DNA of 64,000 nt from Brugia malayi (GCF_000002995.4 NW_025062479.1:22874721-22938720); one strand, 5' to 3'; positions 1-28,082 are shown, counted from the stretch's first letter. Notes: generated from the letters alone by a model not told the origin. Made by a program: numbers and translations.

Positions 1-336
1 TCTTTAAGCAATAATTTATTCTCAACTGTTAAAAAATTTCACTTTTTTTTAATACTAACAAGAAATAAATTGATGTAGTTTGCAATTGTATCAGCAGCAA
101 CCAATATTAAACTGATAAATGATAATTGCAAAAAAAAAAGGAAACAAACAAACAAACCAAAAAAACAATAGTAGTATTTTAATCATTTTAACTAAAAATA
201 AAATATAAAAGATTGACTTGAAAAAAAAAAAAAAAAAACTTCTCCAAACTATTTTTCAATTATTAATCTAAAAAATTAAATATTATTATAGTATTTTAAT
301 ATTATAATTTGTTAAATATTATTTTATATTATATTA

Positions 337-524
337 TTATGTTTTTGTACTATAAATATATATATGGAATGGATCAGTTGCTTTCTTCAAAATTTTCCAT
401 TCGGTTTGGATAGGAACAGATGATTGATTGATAAGGATTGTTAAGAGTGAAGCCGCTGATTGGGATATTGCGACTTGAATAGATGCTGAACCAACAGCCT
501 TACCTTCACCATCGTTATCATTAT
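337..524 (-). other. Possible terminal exon of an unknown minus-strand gene
   Basis: On the minus strand a frame is open for 62 codons, from just after a TGA (526-528) down to a TAA at 337-339. Its composition is protein-like (Gly, Ala, Ser, Gln, Trp, Lys mixed) in contrast to the surrounding low-complexity DNA. It includes the reading NDGEGKAVGSASIQVAIS near its start. It has no ATG; a possible acceptor AG sits just inside the TGA, within a GAT/ATC-rich microsatellite, and has no pyrimidine tract. I recognise no family. It could equally be a chance open frame in a regulatory island, so this is weakly supported. Confidence 0.2.
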
Positions 525-1269
525 CTCATCATCATCATCATTATTATCATCGCCATTATCACTATCATTATCATTATCAAAAGAGACAGGCTGAAGGAGA
601 ATTTTGGTTAGAATATAGCCCTCCTTCCTTCATCCTAAAAATTTTACTCCTATGAATTTAGTGAAAGAATGCTGCATGCTACTTTAGAAAACTACTAACT
701 AACTGATTTTTGCTCAACTTTCTTTTATCTCTTTTTGTTTTTCTTTCCTTCTCCCTCTCTCTCTCTCTTTCTCTCCTTTCCCTTTTCCCCTCTTTATTTT
801 TCAATACACTTTTATTGTTTTTTCTTTTTTTTTTTTTTTTTTAATTGTTTGTCGTAATTTTTTAATTGATGGTATCATGCAAGACATTTTGTTAATACGA
901 TTGCTACAAATCATTTGTTGCAAAATATTCCATTTCAAATTGTAAACAACTCATATATCTTTTTAATTTAATACATAAAATAATGTTTTTCATTCTCATC
1001 AATAATTTAATTCTTTAAATTATCCATTTAATATATTTTCTTTTTAATTATATATATGACTATTTCATAAATTTGATTATTTCACTACAATCGATAGTTT
1101 ATTAAATTTATTGCATTTTCAATAGCCCTTTTTTTCTTCTGCTATTAAACAATAAATTGAAATGTCCTTTTTTCTTTTTTTTTTTTTCAAAATTAAATAA
1201 ACGCGTAGTTATATGATATTTAAATCAGTTATATGAAAATTTGTAATTAAGATAATTTGTTATTTCTGA

Positions 1270-1685
1270 ATGATTAAAACTGATTAATTATTAAATTATA
1301 TAATCACTCATAACTATCACTTAATAATACCTTAGAGATGACAATCCTTTAATGAGATTACACACTAAGCTATTAAAACTATCGTACTTAAAAATTTCTC
1401 TTACAGATTACTGTATCTTACTGTAGCCTTCTAGAAATTTAAAAGCGATGCACTGTGGTGAATAAGCATATGATATCAATTTATTTTAATCCAATGGTTA
1501 AAATTGATTATTTACTAAATTGTATAACCACTCACGGAGGTGCCAGTCTTTAACGAGATCACATGCTAAGTCATTAAATTATCGTACTTGAAAATTTTCT
1601 TTACAGATTACTGTACCCTTTTAGAAATTAAAAAATCCTATTGTATTCTTAACGATGAATGCTAAGAATATCATTTTATTTTAAT
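1270..1685. repeat. Diverged tandem duplication, about 200 bp, two copies
   Basis: Copy one (about 1270-1490) and copy two (about 1491-1685) share the same order of blocks: a GATTAAAA/GATTATTT start, ATAACCACTCA-like, a TCTTTAACGAGATCACA-like block, an ATTATCGTACTT block, ACAGATTACTGTA, then TATCA and TTTTATTTTAAT. They differ by many substitutions and small indels, so the duplication is old. No coding potential is seen in either copy. Confidence 0.7.
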
Positions 1686-2625
1686 TTTAATTTTTAATTC
1701 AATTTTCGAAGTTTTTCCAAAATAGCCCAATAAGTTGACACAAATTTTTGAATGCTTTTTTAGTTATTGCTATTAGCCATGTCGTTACCTAAAAAAAAAA
1801 AAAAAAAAAAAATAAAAAATTGACAAAAAATAAAGTATAAAAATAGAAAAGATGCAAGAAAAAAATTGGAAATAGAAATGTCTCACTTACTGCACTAATT
1901 GTTTTGTCATTTTTAGAAACAATTTTAATCCTAAGCATCAACATTTTCATAAAATTTCAATGAATTTTGTAAAATTTTCCTATTGCAATTCAAATAATTT
2001 ATCTGTATTATATTATTTATCAATTATGACTGTAATTAATTTTTAAAATATACTAATAATATACATTTTTAAAAAATTTTCTGATCAAATAACTTACATT
2101 ACTTTTTCTTATCACATTGCCCAAAAAGTTTTTGATAACATTTTAACAGAATGTTTCATTTCATTGAATATAAAACGAAAGAAAACACAATAGAAATTAT
2201 TGCTAACTCTTATCACAATCCATTTTTGTAAATCTTCTTAGATTTTTTTCCTTTTATTATAATAAAATTTCATTTTTAAAATTTTTTCTCATTAATCAAA
2301 AATATGCTTTGCTAAGCTAATCGTCTTCTATTTATTTATTATCTAATAATGTTATTATTGTTTATTAATTTGTCATTTGCATGAAATCTTTAAACACTAA
2401 GAAATAAATTCAAACTTCTTTTTTTTTTTTTTTTTTGCATTTCAAGAGAACATTTTAAGATTCATTAAGCACATTATCAACAAATGACTTTGATGATACA
2501 AGAAATTTTTTGCTTATAACATAAAAGTTATGAAAATGAAATACATTATCACAACTGATAATGATTAGTTGATAACAATCACTGAAAAATTACCCTCTAA
2601 TACATGAAAAGTTGCCGAAAATTTT

Positions 2626-2646
2626 TACGTCACCTATCTGACGTCA
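2626..2646. promoter_or_regulatory. Paired CRE-like ACGTCA motifs
   Basis: A palindromic TGACGTCA (2639-2646) follows another ACGTCA (2627-2632) within 20 bases. TGACGTCA is the classical binding site of CREB/ATF bZIP factors. In a GC-poor background such a pair is unusual, but there is no nearby gene start to connect it to (the nearest recognised gene is 6 kb away), so function is only a suggestion. Confidence 0.25.
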
Positions 2647-4044
2647 CATTTGTTATACTTTTACTTTCTTATCTTTATCCTTTTTTTTTTTTTGTTTTTG
2701 TTTTTAGAACAAACTTTGGCATTTGTTAAAGTATTTGAAGTAAGAAAGAATAAGCAAAATTAAAATTTTTCATAAGCTAATCAGTAATTGGAAATGAAAA
2801 GAAAGAAAAAAAAAAAGCTAAGTACTTTTTTTTTGAAATTTTTTTTTTTTTTTCAAAAAGACAATAATAAATGCTTTTTGATTAAAGTGAATAATATCCA
2901 ATAAAAACATTAAATTGTATTCCAGTAAACGTTTATTTCAATAAACATTTAGCAAAATTAAAATTGCATTCGTTTTTTCTCTTTTTTTTTTTTAAAAAAA
3001 AAAAACGAAAAATTTATTTGTAATAATTACTTGATGATTTATTTGAAGTTAATAATTACTTGAAGTTATTTTAGTTTTTAAATTTTATCAAAATTATTAT
3101 TACATTGGAAAAATTTTTGTGCTAATCAACATTGATCAGATGCATTTAGCATCGGTTAATACAAAGGAATTTTAATTTTTCACTACGATAGCTAATGATC
3201 GGCTAACATTTATATATATATATCGAGCATTTAACATTACAAAAGTTTGAGAAATTTAGTTGTGAAGTGTGTATAATTATTCATTTGACCTTTCACCAAT
3301 TCGGCTACTTCTTTCTTTTTTTTTTTTTTTTTTCAATCATTTCGACACTTTCACTTCCGCTATTAATAGAATGCAGGAAATGATTGGTTTAATCTTTTAT
3401 AAACAAAAAAAATTTTTTTTTTGTTACAATAATGAAAATAAATTTATTTATTTATTTATTTTTAATAATTAGTATTTTAATTAATAAATAGACTTTTGCT
3501 TTTATTATGAAACCGATTTTTTTCTTTTTTAAAATGTAAAATGAAAACTTACTGAGCTCTTCCTATGAGATTAAATAGTAATTTACAATTTAAGTCTAAA
3601 AATGTATGAGTATTTTTTTGTAGGAATATTTGATATTAATATGAAAATATAACTTATTAATTAACATAAATGGTATATGACTGATAATTTATTATAATTA
3701 TAATCATATTTATTCGATTATATGTATATTTATAATTACTTTAATTTGAATTTCAAAAATTTAGATATAAGTATTTATTAAGTAATAATGTTTACTTAAA
3801 AAGGAGGTTAAATGTTTCTTTTTTTTTTAATTTTTTTTTTAAAATCTGAACATGAAATGCTGCTGAACTCTTCGTGAGAGAGAATCTAATTTGATTAAAT
3901 AGTTTTAATGAAAAATATCTCTTCAAAATGAAAAGTTCTGTTGAATTTTATGGCATATTATTATATTTAATCAATAAATAAACTTTTTTCGTCCATCTCT
4001 TAAATCTTTCGTTATTAAAAATTACTGATACTTTTACTTTTACG

Positions 4045-4205
4045 CTTTAAGGTTTTATTATTGCTTTAAAATGACCTCTCTAGCAGATTTAAGATTTTAT
4101 TATCACTTAAAATTACCTCCCTGACAGATTTAAGATTTTATTATCATTTTAAAATTACCTCTCCAACAGATTTAAAATTTTATTATCACTTTAAAATTAT
4201 CTCAC
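4045..4205. repeat. Short tandem repeat, about 45-50 bp unit, four copies
   Basis: The block AGATTTTATTATCA followed by TTTAAAATTACCTC and a CAGATTTA junction recurs about four times with small changes. There is no open reading frame across it. Confidence 0.6.
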
Positions 4206-5925
4206 TAATAGACAAAGATTTGCTTTTTTCTGCAAACAAATTTTCGAAACTCTCCTTTCATAATCTTTATGCTATCTCAAAATGACTTATTAGCACCTTA
4301 TCATAACTATCATTATCTAATACTCGTTATCAGTATCTTATTATCATTATTATTATCATCATTATCTAATGGATAATGTTCGAAATGCATTTGCAACACA
4401 TTAATGATATCATATGCTTTATCAACAATATCAATTAAAAATTTATCATTTAAAATTTTCTCACTACAAAAAAAAAAAAAAGAAAAAACTTAATAAATGC
4501 AACGATATAATTTAAAAGTATTTAAAATACTATTCAGTTTAGCAATACTTCGAATGCATAATATTTTGCAAGGATACATTAAATTTTTTTTTTTTTTGAA
4601 AATAAAAAAAAAGTGTTAAAATTTTTTTTGTTGCAAGTTTATGAGACTTTTAAAATAATGGTACTAATTATCATTTATGATAAATTTAGTGTAATATTTT
4701 TGAAACTATTGTTAATTTTTGTTTTTTCTAAAACGAAAAGTTAATTACATTACTAATTTTAGTTTTTTTTTTTTTTATTTTTATTTTTATTTTTCTTTTG
4801 TGTCGGATATTTTTTGATGTATTTTTTTTTCCTTTTTATCATTTTAATGATAATAGCTTCTGCCAGATGATTAGAAAAATTTTTCTTTTTTTTGCTCCTT
4901 CTCTCTCTTTTTTTTTTCTTTTCGTATATAATGTTAAAAGAATTTTTCTTTTTGATTAGATTCTTTTCATTTTTTCGTTAAATATAACAATTATTCATCG
5001 CCAATCATTACTTTTTTAAAAAAAAAAATTCAAAAAATTTAAGATAGTAAAATGTTTGAAATAATTTCACAAAAACGTTATCATTTGAAAAAAAAAAAAA
5101 CTTTTTATAATTTTTGAAAAAAAGAAGAATTATTATTCAATGTAATTTAGTAGTGATATAATTGCAATTTAGAAAATTTTAAATTAAAAATATATTATTA
5201 AAATTATGATTGCTTTATTGCATATTAAATTAAAGTTTAATTAGTATATGTCATTTAGTGCTAAGTATTTTATTAATTTTCTAAATTTTAACATTTATTT
5301 ATTTAGTTCAAAGAATGAAAACAAATGCTAATCCACCGATTTAGGCTTAAATTACATATGGATTGCAAACTGAATTGCTATCAAATAGTTTAAATGAGAT
5401 GGAAGAGATAAAATTGATAAATGATTCAGATATAAACAGTTGTCTTCGATCATCAAATGCCATACCTTTTCAAATATTTAGCACTTCTTGACTATATATT
5501 TTAATATATTATAATTCAATTTAATTAAAAGATGCATTAATTAATTTTTAATTTTTCACTATTTTATTTCATTTATTAAATAATATCATTATTTTATCTC
5601 ATATTTGCAATATTGTGTAATAATTGTAGTAATAAGTAATGCATTTGTAAGAAATATGCTAACAAAAAAAAAAAAAAAATAAGTAATTTAAATGATAACG
5701 ATAGCAGTAAGCAATTAGTGATAATTAATTATACAATGAAAGATAATGATAAGGTACAAAGATTGAATTTTAGTATTTTATTGATAACTTTTAAAATTTT
5801 GTATAGATCATTTGTTACAGAGCAAATAGTAATGGATAAAGAAAAAAAAATTCTCTTTGATCGTTAATATATTTTTGTTGAGATGAGCATATGAGCAGTA
5901 GAAATTTTAAATTGTAAGCTGAAAT

Positions 5926-6315
5926 ATTTAATAAATTGTTAAGATTAATTATGATAATTTCTTCGTCCAAATTTTGTTATTCAATTTGATTTCATTTTGT
6001 CACTAATATTTCTATAATTAACTATTCATATTAATTATTCTGTAATAAACAATCAATTTTGTTTTAATTAATTCAAAAAAAAAAAAAAATTACTTCGTTA
6101 ATTCGTAGATTAAAATTAAAATTATTTAATAATTTGTTGAAATTAATTATGATAATTTCTTTGTCCAAATTTTGTTATTCTATTTGATTTCATTTTGTCA
6201 TTAATACTTCTGTAATTAACTATTCATATTAATTATTCTGTAATAAACAATCAATTTTGTTTTAATTAATTCAAAAAAAAATTACTTCATTAATTCGTAG
6301 ATTAAAATTAAAATT
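5926..6315. repeat. Tandem duplication, about 195 bp, two copies
   Basis: The segment at about 5926-6122 is repeated at about 6123-6315 with only a few substitutions and a shorter A-run in the second copy. Shared landmarks are AATTATGATAATTTCTT, GTCCAAATTTTGTTATTC, AACAATCAATTTTGTTTT and AATTCGTAGATTAAAATT. The high similarity suggests a fairly recent duplication of non-coding DNA. Confidence 0.85.
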
Positions 6316-7354
6316 AATATTAATAGTGAAATTTTTTTACAGATTTTATTACTATTAGGCATTTTTAAATTCACATAATTTAATGTTTAAATTGAAATCA
6401 TTTGACAATAATAATAGAAAAAAAAAAATGTCAGTTTTATTTCATCTATTCCTCAATCAAATTTACCTCAAAAAAAAGAAAACATTTTCCATTATAATAA
6501 TTCATTTGTTCATTTTAAATATTTTTTAAAAAAAAAATGAGTTGAAATGAAATTTTGACCATTGTTTAAATATTTCTTTCAGTCTTCATTATACCTTTTA
6601 TCTTTTTTTTTTTTTTTCACTTTGTTTTTCTTTTTGTTTTTACTAAACAAAACTCTTGCAAAATGATTAATTAATTTCAGTTGTCAAGATTTTATTTATT
6701 GATAAATCACAAAACATTTGCTTTAAATTTAAAATTTCTTATCGTTAATAATTTCTATTATAGTTTATTTTGTTTTTTTTTTTTTATTTTTTGTCTTTTC
6801 ATAATTAATAATTAGTTCTATGTTTTGGTTAGCAAAAAAATGAGCAAAAGATTTTGCTTATTTATTTTTGTAAATATTTGCTAGACAAATAAACAATGAT
6901 TATTTATATAACAAAATATTTAATCAGTAAATAATCACATGATATTTTATCATTTAAAGACATAAATGTTTTTAGTTAAAAATTTTCTTTCATTTATATT
7001 TTCTTCCTTTTTTTACATTCCTGGACATTTGAAAATTTTTTCATCAATTAATTGATCAGTCAATCGATCGATCAGTTAATCAATCAATCAATCAATTTTT
7101 TTTTGCTTCCACAATAATTGAACTTTATGATATCGAAGTGAAGCAATTTGTAAATGTTAAAATAATTTGAAGAAAGTAACATTGAAATGTCTAAACTAAA
7201 TTACAAAAGAAAAACTAAGAGGGAAAAGGGAGAGAGAGAGGTAGAGAGAGGGCGAGAGAGAGAAAGGAATTTTTATAAAATACACTTTCAACAGTTGGCA
7301 TTCAAATAACGAAAAAAAAAATAAAATTCATCCTTAGGTCGTATCAACACAAAA

Positions 7355-7369
7355 TAGACAGACAGACAG

Positions 7370-7400
<31 letters not shown>

Positions 7401-7410
7401 TACACATACA
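7355..7410. repeat. GACA/CA microsatellite
   Basis: A GACA run leads directly into a CA dinucleotide run (about 7370-7396) and then imperfect CATA/CACA. The minus-strand open frame across it is only the repeat read as Val/Cys. Confidence 0.9.
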
Positions 7411-7749
7411 CTACAATCGCATGGCAGGGTTTTTTTTTTTCAAAATTAATTTCAATTATTAAATATTTGAAATTTAGAACTGAAAAAGAATAAATAATGC
7501 AAAATTTATTTTTCAATTCTTTTTGTTATTTTACAAAAAAATTTATAATATTTAGAATAAGTTTTGTAAGAATAAATATGGCATATTTCAAAAAATTGTT
7601 CTGCTAGCATTTGCATGACTAAAAATTAAATCAATTTGCATTTTAATTCAATTTAAGCAATTTTGTTAATTTGTTATAAATTATTCAAATTTCATTTTTC
7701 TAAACTATATTTATGCTCTAGTGCACAATTACAATATGACATTATTCCT

Positions 7750-7869
7750 AAAATAATTGCATAATTGTATTATAAAATAATTTCAGGTCGTGCGTGAAAT
7801 TTTTGACGTAAAATAATTACATAATTGTATTATAAAATAATTCCAGGTCATACGTGAAATTTTTGACGA
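7750..7869. repeat. Exact-length 60-bp tandem duplication
   Basis: Bases 7750-7809 and 7810-7869 are two 60-bp copies differing at about five positions. Each holds ATAATTGTATTATAAAATAAT, then CAGGTC, then CGTGAAATTTTTGACG. It is non-coding, and each copy contains a CAG|GT junction by chance. Confidence 0.85.
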
Positions 7870-7979
7870 ATAAGCGAAATGAGCATTTTATTAATTTTTA
7901 ATTGGCCTGTTTGATGCATAACAATACTTTTATGATAACTACTTACATTTATTGTACTGAAAAGCCACTATAAGTTCGA

Positions 7980-8085
7980 TATCACTAAATGATAAAGTGA
8001 TAATGGATAATGATATCACCAAGTGATAAAATGATAATGGATAATGATATCACCAAATGATAAAGTGATAATGAACAATTATTTG
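7980..8085. repeat. GATAATGGATAATGATATCACCA tandem repeat
   Basis: Roughly three copies of a 35-38-bp unit containing TGATAATGGATAATGATA and TCACCAAATGATAAA. It continues the general local habit of short tandem expansion upstream of the TMC gene. Confidence 0.65.
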
Positions 8086-8525
8086 GCAATTTTAAAACTA
8101 ATTATTGCCTTTTTGGTGGTCGAATTACATTTTATCAGCAATTATTTTACAACAAAAAATAAATGCAAATTTTCAACAATTCTACAGTTCAGGCCATCTT
8201 TGCAATTGTTATTTGTTGCCTGAAACTATCCTTCTAAAAGGTTAGTAAATTTTATTAAAATAATTTTATCAAATTTTTATCAAAATTTTATTAAAATGAA
8301 AAGATAGAAGGAGAAAATTGAAATGAAATAATATTAGTAATGAAAATTTTGCACTTTTCTTTTCTTAGTTTTTTTTTTTTTTTTGAAATTTTTTTATGAA
8401 TTTGAAAATTTTCAATTTTCTTGTAAAAATTTTTATTATATATTCAGAAAGTTTATGATGCAAAAAGAGAAAAAAATTTCTTTTTTTGATTAATTGCATA
8501 AATGAATAATTAAGGTTAAGAAATT

Positions 8526-8736
8526 ACGTATAAGTGAGACGTGTTCATTTTACGTATAATAATTCAGTGAGACGTGTTTTTTACGTGTAATAATTTAGTG
8601 AGACGTGTTCTTTTTACGTATAATAATTCAGTGAGACTGTTTTTTTACGTATAATAATTCAGTGAGACTGTTTTTTTACGTATAATAATTCAGTGAGCGT
8701 GTTCTTTTTACGTATAATAATTCAGTGAGACGTGTT
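8526..8736 (+). repeat. About seven copies of a 31-34-bp unit abutting TMC exon 1
   Basis: The unit reads ACGTATAATAATTCAG followed by TGAGACGTGTTCTTTTT. Copies begin near 8526 (partial), 8551, 8583, 8616, 8647, 8678 and 8710. The last copy runs straight into the first recognisable TMC coding sequence (AGCCAATCG then ATG at 8746). Nearly every copy carries TTCAG preceded by AT-rich sequence, which resembles a nematode splice acceptor. Confidence 0.9.
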
Positions 8737-8745
8737 AGCCAATCG

Positions 8746-23850
<15,105 letters not shown>

Positions 23851-25831
23851 CGGTTATATTTTAGGAAAATTTTAAATTATATTTTCATTCTTTCATTTTT
23901 TTTTTTTTATTTTGATAATAGAAAAGAAAAATTATTCAATAATTGATTAAATGAATAAGTTGCAATAAAGAAATACACAATTTCAAACGATAATGTACGT
24001 AAACTAAAGTTTGAATGTTTAATTTTTCTTTTTTTCCATTTGTAAATAAAAATGAACGTTTTTTTACAAAAATTTTTCGTTTTTATTATTTTATTTTATA
24101 TTTGCATTTCACATCGATGAAATTAATTCTGTTAGATTTTATTATGTTTTTGTAACTGTACAAAAAATTCAAATGCATTTTATTATAATTATTAAAAAAA
24201 TTATGCAAAAGAGTGAAAAAAGTAATAGGAAATTATTATGTTGCGTTTTTATAAAATTTTTTCCAAAGTATTCGATTTTCTTTGCTTTTTTTGGAAGTGA
24301 TAAAATTTTCGATTGTTTAAAATGCAAAAGTTTTTTTTTTCCCTCAAAAGTGAAACAATGAAATATTTATTCAAATTTATTGTTAAATTTAATTATTTAA
24401 AGATTTGCAAGAATTATAAAAAAAAAACAATACTAATCAAATGCTCTAAACAGTGCTGTTAACATTATTATTTAACATATGAAAGTAGCAAAAGATATTT
24501 TTTTTTCAAAATATAATTAAGTTATTCATTGCCTAAATGATTTTATATTTTTTGCAAAATGTTAATTTCCAGTAGGGACATATATATTTAAATTTAATCC
24601 CATATTATGATATAAATTTATTATGGTTAACTCTGTTCAAGTTGTAAATTAAAGGTTTAAATTTTTTTTTCCTTTTTGTCACCTCTTTTTTACACATACT
24701 TATTTGCATGTTTTCTTGTTTCTTATCATTATTTCTTATCATAATTTTGTTTTCCAACTTTCTTTCTCTCTTTACTGCCATAAAATTTATTAATGTACTA
24801 AATTGAATTTGGTGGTAAATTTTGTTTTTAACTTTTCTACAATTAATTAAAAGTAACAAAAACGGCAACTTATCACAATTTTTCTCACAATTTGTTCCAT
24901 CTTTGTTTACCTTTATCATATCATAAAAATCTTATTGTAACAATTTTTTCACCTTATCATAAGGATTTTTTTTCTTTTTATCACTTTGTTAATAGTTTTT
25001 TTTCTTTTTGCTCGTATCATAAAAAACTTATAATAAATAAAATTTTCATTACAAAAACTTTTTCCTTTTATCATGAAGAGGAACAGGAAATACTGATAGT
25101 TACTATTAAAAAATTATTCTTAAGGTGAAATTTTTTTTTTTTTTTTGTTACTTTTACTATATTTTTCTTTAAATCCTTATCATAAAGAAATGGTAAAGAT
25201 TTCAGATACTACTGAAATGAAAAAAATTCATATCATTTCTAATAGATTTTACAAACTAATCAATTACATTTAACACAAATTTTAGGAAATTATTTATCAA
25301 GAGTAATCAGTTATCAGTGTTATTAATGGCTACTATATAAATAATACCGTGCTAAATAATATTTTGCCAAAAATTAATCTAAATTTCAATATGTAAATAA
25401 AATATTATTACCATAAAACAAAAAATAAAAACAAGAAATGAAAATTTTGCTAGCAAAATGATCATACTAAATGATATATGATTAAATATTTTTAGTATTT
25501 AAATTATACAATTTAAATTTCATCCATAAAATTTGAATCAATTTCTGAGTTATGACTCAGCATGAAGAGTATTGTAGAAGATGTCACGAGTTCAATAATG
25601 TTTTATTGATTTTATGTCTAACTAAAGATTTTGAAATCAATTATTGAAAACCGGCTGACAAGTCATGAAGAGAAACAGGAAAAAGAAAGAGAGAGGAAGA
25701 ATGAGAGAGGGAGGGACAGAGAAAGAGGAGAGACAAATTTTGTCACATACAGCTTTCATCTTTTTGTAATATTGGTAATAGCTTTTTACCGCTATTATTA
25801 TTATTGTTCAAGCTTCATTATCTAATTAACA
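23851..25831. other. TMC 3' flank and AT-rich intergenic spacer
   Basis: No gene is seen. Repeated CTTATCATAA phrases occur at about 24890-25200, and a GA-rich tract with GAGAGAGGAAGAATGAGAGA-like sequence at 25665-25735. ATGACTCAGCAT (25554-25565) resembles an AP-1/Maf-type site. The open frames here (for example 24605-24919 minus) are AT-biased and lack splice sites or family resemblance. Confidence 0.6.
23964..23969 (+). terminator. Candidate poly(A) signal of TMC
   Basis: AATAAA lies 114 bases after the TMC stop codon (23848-23850). Position and motif fit a nematode polyadenylation signal, but AATAAA is common by chance in DNA this AT-rich. Confidence 0.4.
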
Positions 25832-27030
25832 ATGGTAAATTTTGTTTTTATTTTTGCATTTTTTTTTAAGAATTAGAAATTTAATTAAATTTCTATAATT
25901 TATTGTTGTGCAGTTTCACACATTTTCTTATAATTTTTCACTTCTGATTCAATTTATTACAATTACAATTAGTTGGTAAAGTTGTTTTTCATGTAAATAA
26001 AAAAAAAACCGATAAATAAAACTTTCTGTACTAATAGCTTCATAAGTATGTATGGCATCATTTCATCACTTTTGCTTTTTAATTAATTTATTAAGTATCA
26101 ATTTTTTTCCTAACTTAGAAGTAAAAATAAAAAAATAAATAAAATGTAAATAAATAAGTTATGGAGAAACGATATACTTTATTCCATAATTTCTATTTTT
26201 AATCTATTTACTCAAAAAAAAAAAGAAAAAGTTATTACAATTCACCTCACAACTTTTATGTGTGCTTTAAAGTCATTTCATTAGTTTGTTGATTTTTTTT
26301 TTTTTTTTTTTGAAATTTAAATCTGAATTTAAAATGTTACTCTAATTCTATTGAAATTTTGGGACAGCAATAATAAAAGAGGCGATTTAGAGTAAAATTA
26401 AAAATTTTTAACACTTACTATGTGCATATATATTCAATGTATTACCAGATTTGCAGTGCATTATTTAATTTAATCAATTTTTTGTAGCAAACTTTTCACG
26501 GTCAACCTTATGGACCCTATCCGGCAGGTCAGTGTTATCCGTGTTCGCCAGCCCCAGGCTATTATTGTCCACAGCCATGTTATCAGTAAATTTTGTTTCA
26601 TTTATAACAGTGTAAAATATTGTTGATCTTAACATAAGGATTAAAATGTTTATTTATTTTTTCAAAAAATAAAAATTCTGATTAGTCATTAAATTTGAAT
26701 AATTTATCATTAATCCATGTAAAAAATAAAAATTGCTTATGCACTTTTTTTTACTAGAAATTCAGAAGAAAAATTTAATTATAATAAAAATCGAACAAAT
26801 GGTGCCTATTTAATGAAAATGATATAACTAATAAACAATATCAAGAGTTTTGAATTTTCACTCATAATGATTTTATTTTCATATATTTTAGTGAAAGACC
26901 AAGATATCCCGGATGTTCCGGTTGGTTAATGGCATTAATTGCGTTATGTTGTGGATGTTTTATTGGAGAGCATTTTGATACAGATTGTTGCTGTTGTTTT
27001 ATTCCATGTCCACCGTGTCATAGATATTAA
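25832..27030 (+). CDS. Small cysteine-rich CYSTM-like membrane protein, 79 aa
   Basis: Three-exon model: ATG alone (25832-25834) followed at once by a GTAAAT donor, exon 2 26488-26585, exon 3 26892-27030 ending in TAA. It totals 240 nt and phases agree. The product has a Gln/Pro/Tyr-rich N-terminus (GQPYGPYPAGQCYPC), then a short hydrophobic segment GWLMALIALCCGCFIG (about 44-59), four consecutive cysteines (66-69) and a C-terminal CPPCHRY; 14 of 79 residues are Cys. This layout resembles cysteine-rich transmembrane module (CYSTM) proteins, tail-anchored stress-related microproteins, but similarity is of pattern only. Exons 2 and 3 are convincing because composition, TTTGTAG/TTTTAG acceptors and phase agree. 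The ATG-only first exon is less certain; an AG at 25811-25812 could be a trans-splice acceptor. Confidence 0.6.
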
Positions 27031-28082
27031 AAATGATGGAAATGAATCTTTTGATATTGAAAATTATCCGAACAAATGCTTGTGAATATGTCCATTTCTT
27101 TTTTTACTTCATTATATATATATATATTTAATTTAATTATAATTAAGTATTGCCTCAGTTAATTTCGGTTTTCTTTTTTACACTTTTTTTTAAGCAATTT
27201 TCCTATTATTTGGCATATTGTTAATGTTAGTTTTAGCTATATCAAGCAATATTATTTAATATCAAATATATTGATAATTGCTTGATGACTTCACGGCTTC
27301 TAACGATAATAATTATAGTGCTGTTAATTTGATGATAAAGGTGATGACGATGAAGAAGGATGATAACAATCAATTTAATGATGATAAAAGAACATACACG
27401 AAATATTAATCTGCTGGATGGAAGATTATGATAATTAGGTTCTCCGCTCTGTCAGTGATATTGTAGTTGATGATGCATGATAAAAGAAATTGCTAAATCT
27501 TTCATATTTCTGAAATCTTTTATGAGTTGTATTCCTCCCTTGTTCAATAATATACATGGAATCCTCTACAATTTCCGAAATTGTTTCCGGAATATGCCTT
27601 ACCTGGCTATTTTCTTTAAAATGTTGTTAATTGCTTTCTCCTGGACACTGAATCATTTGCCTTGAACCATACTGCAAGCTTTTTCTTTTTTTGTTTAAAT
27701 TAAAATTAATAAATTTTTAGCATAAAATGATATGAAACTCTTTGGAATAGCTCGTATTTGTTCAACAAATTTTAATCGACTGAATTAAACACCATTATCG
27801 GATTACAAAGTGATTAATTTGAAAAATAATCTGGAAGTGACTATTAAACTTATTAGATAAAACTAAAAAATCAAAATCGATGAACACAACATATAATTTT
27901 TGATCGTAAATAGAAAAACCGAAGTCAGTTCAAACATATCCTTTTAGTACATTCTTTTAAATTTTAGAAGAGAGATAAAGACAGAGATCGGGAGAATCAA
28001 ATTCTTTTAGAAGCTTTAATATGTCCTTGCAACAATACTTTTTACAAAGCAAGAATAAACATTAAACATGTCTTTGCTTTAG
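27031..28082. other. Intergenic, possibly decayed element
   Basis: No intact gene. The segment at about 27400-27680 has more balanced composition than its surroundings and open stretches on both strands. On the minus strand, fragments such as VWFKANDSVSRRKQLTTF are interrupted by stops. This might be the remains of a coding sequence or transposon, but I cannot name one. Confidence 0.4.

Larger units (their letters stand above)
1..8525. other. Gene-poor AT-rich intergenic region upstream of TMC
   Basis: I see no convincing gene here. The stretch is dominated by A and T homopolymers of 10-20 bases, ATTA-type low complexity and short tandem duplications, listed separately. Open frames are short and made of simple sequence. 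The only segment with ordinary base composition is about 340-690, which carries a minus-strand open stretch (own entry). The 5' end and promoter of the TMC gene presumably lie somewhere in this region, but I cannot place a transcription start. Confidence 0.7.

Noticed and set aside
7334..7516. 60-codon minus-strand open frame
   Set aside because: Largely the CA/GACA microsatellite read as alternating Val and Cys.
24605..24919. 104-codon minus-strand open frame in the TMC 3' flank
   Set aside because: Lys/Asn/Ile-biased reading of AT-rich DNA, no splice sites, no recognisable motif.
27400..27680. Degenerate transposase fragment
   Set aside because: The minus-strand phrases look protein-like, but stops interrupt every frame and I cannot align them to a named transposase, so no mobile element is called.
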